Below, piece by piece: positions 50,424-52,453 of a DNA stretch of 52,453 nt. Every line of letters starts with the position of its first letter. Positions within the stretch are counted from its first letter, which is position 1. The stretch is from the NCBI GenBank assembly GCA_910577205.1, contig CAJTMA010000001.1, positions 272,565 through 325,017 on the forward strand, written 5' to 3'. Origin of the DNA: an uncultured Alphaproteobacteria bacterium. GTDB lineage: Bacteria > Pseudomonadota > Alphaproteobacteria > RF32 > CAG-239. The translations under genes were made by a program, and so were the position numbers. Below the pieces are notes generated by a model. That model made no database searches, was not told where the DNA came from, and worked only from the letters and a program-made list of their open reading frames with translations.

Positions 50424-52262
50424 ATGAGTGATAAAATGAATTTTCAAGCCGAGGTTGGCAAGTTGTTGGATATTGTGGTTAATTCGCTGTATTCGGAACG
50501 GCAGATATTTTTGCGCGAGTTAATTTCAAATGCCAGCGATGCTTTGGATAAGCTGAAGTATCTGGCTTTAACCCATCCTGATATTGCCAAAGATGCCGGC
50601 GGTTTAAAAATTAAGATTATTCCCGATGCCGAAAACAGAACGCTGATTATTGAAGATAATGGTATCGGCATGAACCGCGATGATTTAATTAACCATCTGG
50701 GAACGATTGCCAAGTCGGGTACGGCAGAGTTTGTCAAGAATGTGAAAGACAACGGTTCGGCCGTGGATTTAATCGGCCAGTTCGGCGTAGGCTTTTATTC
50801 GGCATTTATGGTGGCGGATAAAGTGGAAATCACGACCCGCCGCGCAGGGGAAGATAAGGCATGGGTTTGGCTTTCCGACGGTATCGGCGGCTTTGAAATC
50901 AGCGAGGGGCAGCGTGACCACAACGGTACATCTATTAAGCTGTTTTTGAAAGAAGATGCCAAAGAATTTACGGATACGATTTATTTGCGCCAGATTATCC
51001 GTACTTATTCCGACCATATTGATTATCCGATTGTTTTGGAATTGGGCGCAGCCGGAGAAGAAACGGTCAATACCGGGTCTGCCTTATGGGCAAAAAATAA
51101 AGGCGAGATTACGCAGGAGCAATATAAAGAGTTTTATCACCATATTTCAAAGAATTTTGATGAACCGTGGCTGACGCTGCATTTCAAAGCCGAAGGAAAT
51201 ATTGAATACACTGGTTTGCTGTATATTCCGTCAGCAGCACCTTATGATTTGTTTCAGCCGGATCGTAAAACTGGATTAAAGCTGTATGTAAACAAGGTGT
51301 TTATTTCTGACAAAGTGGAAGAGTTAATTCCGTCGTATCTGCGTTTTGTGCGGGGAGTGGTGGATTCTGCCGATTTGCCGCTGAATATTTCGCGCGAAAT
51401 GTTGCAGCAGTCACCGCTGATTGCCAAAATCCGTTCGGGCACAGTGAACCGTTTGCTTAAAGAATTGAAAAATCGCAGCAAGGATTATGATGATTATAAA
51501 AAATTCTGGGATGCGTTTGGTATTGCTTTTAAAGAAGGCATTTATGAAGATTTTACCAATCGAATCGAAATTGCCGAGTTGTCGCGTTTTTATTCAACGC
51601 ATGATACGGAACGTTTAACTTCGCTGGATGACTATATCACCCGGGTTCAGCCGGAGCAGAAAGCTATTTATTATATTACCGGCGATGATGTCAAAACTTT
51701 GGTAAATAATCCGCAGCTTGAAGCATTTAAGGCCAAGGGAATCGAAGTTTTGCTGCTGGTCGATCCGATTGATGAGTTTTGGACGCAGACTCTGCTTAAT
51801 TATAAAGACTTTGCCATCAAGCATATTTCGCAGGCGGATATTGATTTAGGACTGAAACGTGATGAGCCGAAAGCTGAAGACGGTTCTTTGCAGAAGCTTG
51901 CAGAGTTAATGACAGAGATGTTTAAGGATGAAGTGGCAAAGGTAACCACAACAGATAAACTGACGAAATCTCCGGTTAGCCTGACTGTTGAAAATGGGCA
52001 GATGAGCATTCATTTGGAACGCCTGATGCGTAATCATCAACAGCAGACAGCTTTTGCGAGTTCGCGGATTTTGCAACTGAATCCTTATCATCCGCTGATT
52101 ATCAAACTGAGTGAAGCCATGGGGGATGAAGCGCTGCGCCCCAAAGTGGAAGAAGTGTCGCGTATTCTGTTAGACCAGGCAAAAATTGCAGAAGGCGAGG
52201 CTATTACCGATCCGTCATTTTATTCGGAAGTGGTCAGCGGATATATATTGAAAGCACTGTAA
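50424..52262 (+). CDS. htpG: Chaperone protein HtpG (Hsp90)
   Basis: ATP-dependent molecular chaperone of the Hsp90 family. From ATG 50424 (SD GGAGA at 50413-50417) the protein has 612 residues, close to E. coli 624. Motifs: QAEVGKLLDIVVNSLYS at the N-terminus, LRELISNASDALDKL (35-49), the ATP-binding DNGIGM (about 80) and GTIAKSGT, GQFGVGFYSAFMVAD, and the middle-domain NISREMLQQSP. A longer in-frame start at 50343 would overlap the promoter-like sequence and lacks homology. Confidence 0.97.
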   Translation: MSDKMNFQAEVGKLLDIVVNSLYSERQIFLRELISNASDALDKLKYLALTHPDIAKDAGGLKIKIIPDAENRTLIIEDNGIGMNRDDLINHLGTIAKSGTAEFVKNVKDNGSAVDLIGQFGVGFYSAFMVADKVEITTRRAGEDKAWVWLSDGIGGFEISEGQRDHNGTSIKLFLKEDAKEFTDTIYLRQIIRTYSDHIDYPIVLELGAAGEETVNTGSALWAKNKGEITQEQYKEFYHHISKNFDEPWLTLHFKAEGNIEYTGLLYIPSAAPYDLFQPDRKTGLKLYVNKVFISDKVEELIPSYLRFVRGVVDSADLPLNISREMLQQSPLIAKIRSGTVNRLLKELKNRSKDYDDYKKFWDAFGIAFKEGIYEDFTNRIEIAELSRFYSTHDTERLTSLDDYITRVQPEQKAIYYITGDDVKTLVNNPQLEAFKAKGIEVLLLVDPIDEFWTQTLLNYKDFAIKHISQADIDLGLKRDEPKAEDGSLQKLAELMTEMFKDEVAKVTTTDKLTKSPVSLTVENGQMSIHLERLMRNHQQQTAFASSRILQLNPYHPLIIKLSEAMGDEALRPKVEEVSRILLDQAKIAEGEAITDPSFYSEVVSGYILKAL

Positions 52263-52278
52263 ATTAGCTTCATATGAC

Positions 52279-52322
52279 AAACCAAACCGGAGTTGTTCAA
52301 CGATTCCGGTTTGGTTTTTTTA
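52279..52322 (+). terminator. Rho-independent terminator after htpG
   Basis: AAACCAAACCGGA (52279-52291) and TCCGGTTTGGTTT with a 13-base loop, then a T run. Confidence 0.88.
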
Positions 52323-52375
52323 CATCTAAATATCTATTTATTTTAGACTAATAAAAAAGCGCCTCTCATTAATGG

Positions 52376-52404
52376 TTGACGAATCGGTTTTCGTGTGATA
52401 TAGT
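52376..52404 (+). promoter_or_regulatory. Promoter of the gene starting at 52441
   Basis: TTGACG (52376-52381), 17-bp spacer, TATAGT (52399-52404). Confidence 0.75.
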
Positions 52405-52440
52405 GTAAGTAAGCTTTGATTCAGTTATATGAGGTGTACA

Positions 52441-52453
52441 ATGAGATGTATTC
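52441..52453 (+). CDS. Start of a gene cut by the window end
   Basis: ATG at 52441 with GAGGTG about 5 bases upstream and a strong promoter at 52376-52404. Only four codons (MRCI) are visible. An N-terminal MRC is how NrdR repressors often begin, but four residues cannot support an assignment. Confidence 0.45.

Overview
The window looks like chromosomal DNA of an alphaproteobacterium of low to moderate G+C content, most likely from an uncultured or host-associated lineage (inference). The evidence is the gene set: CarD regulator, an ATP12-type F1 assembly chaperone, DUF2336 and DUF2333 proteins, AsmA, a CTC-type L25 gene next to pth and ychF, and an mreB-mreC-mreD-mrdA-rodA cluster. No tRNA, rRNA, transposase, integrase or CRISPR array was recognised.

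Layout. 1-5.6 kb: a small membrane protein, then rplY, pth and ychF, with two family 2 glycosyltransferases inserted between pth and ychF. 5.6-9.1 kb: trmL, thyA, carD and apaG, separated by repeat-rich spacers. 9.1-15.4 kb: two lipoproteins, hslO, recX, a gene-free block that appears to encode structured RNAs, an XRE regulator, a small membrane protein flanked by copies of the truA 3' end, truA itself (carrying a large in-frame repeat insertion) and a Gfo/Idh/MocA oxidoreductase. 15.6-21 kb: a three-gene set encoding a TolC-like SPOR lipoprotein, a pentapeptide-repeat protein and a VirD4/TraG-like ATPase. 21-30.6 kb: rarA, an RluC-type pseudouridine synthase, asmA, ATP12, acylphosphatase, a Cys-rich protein, a U32 peptidase, a DUF3108 protein and miaA. 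30.7-36.3 kb: the rod-shape elongasome operon. 36.6-40 kb: typA and a PfkB kinase around a tandem palindrome array. 40-49.3 kb (minus strand): an LPD7-like basic protein, a glyoxalase II-type hydrolase, a GAF/HD-GYP phosphodiesterase, DUF2336, a Bax-like glucosaminidase, an Nfu Fe-S carrier, DUF2333 and murJ. 49.5-52.4 kb: a small repeat protein, a ferredoxin, htpG and the start of another gene.

The most unusual feature is a family of intergenic palindromes about 90-140 bp long. They share one of two short cores (CGTGTA..TGTACACG or CACGTAC..GTACGCT), but their outer arms differ from copy to copy while staying self-complementary within each copy. Most begin exactly at or inside the stop codon of the upstream gene, where a terminator hairpin would sit. 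One copy, plus a partial copy, lies in frame inside truA and adds about 90 residues just before the catalytic GRTDAG motif. This is reminiscent of Rickettsia palindromic elements, but the cores seen here are their own.

A second notable feature is the block at 11.7-12.25 kb. It holds a candidate promoter, a long branched hairpin and a Rho-independent terminator with no open frame, which is the layout of a free-standing small RNA. The third is the SPOR-lipoprotein / pentapeptide / VirD4-like operon, which could be a chromosomal envelope or secretion system of unknown function.
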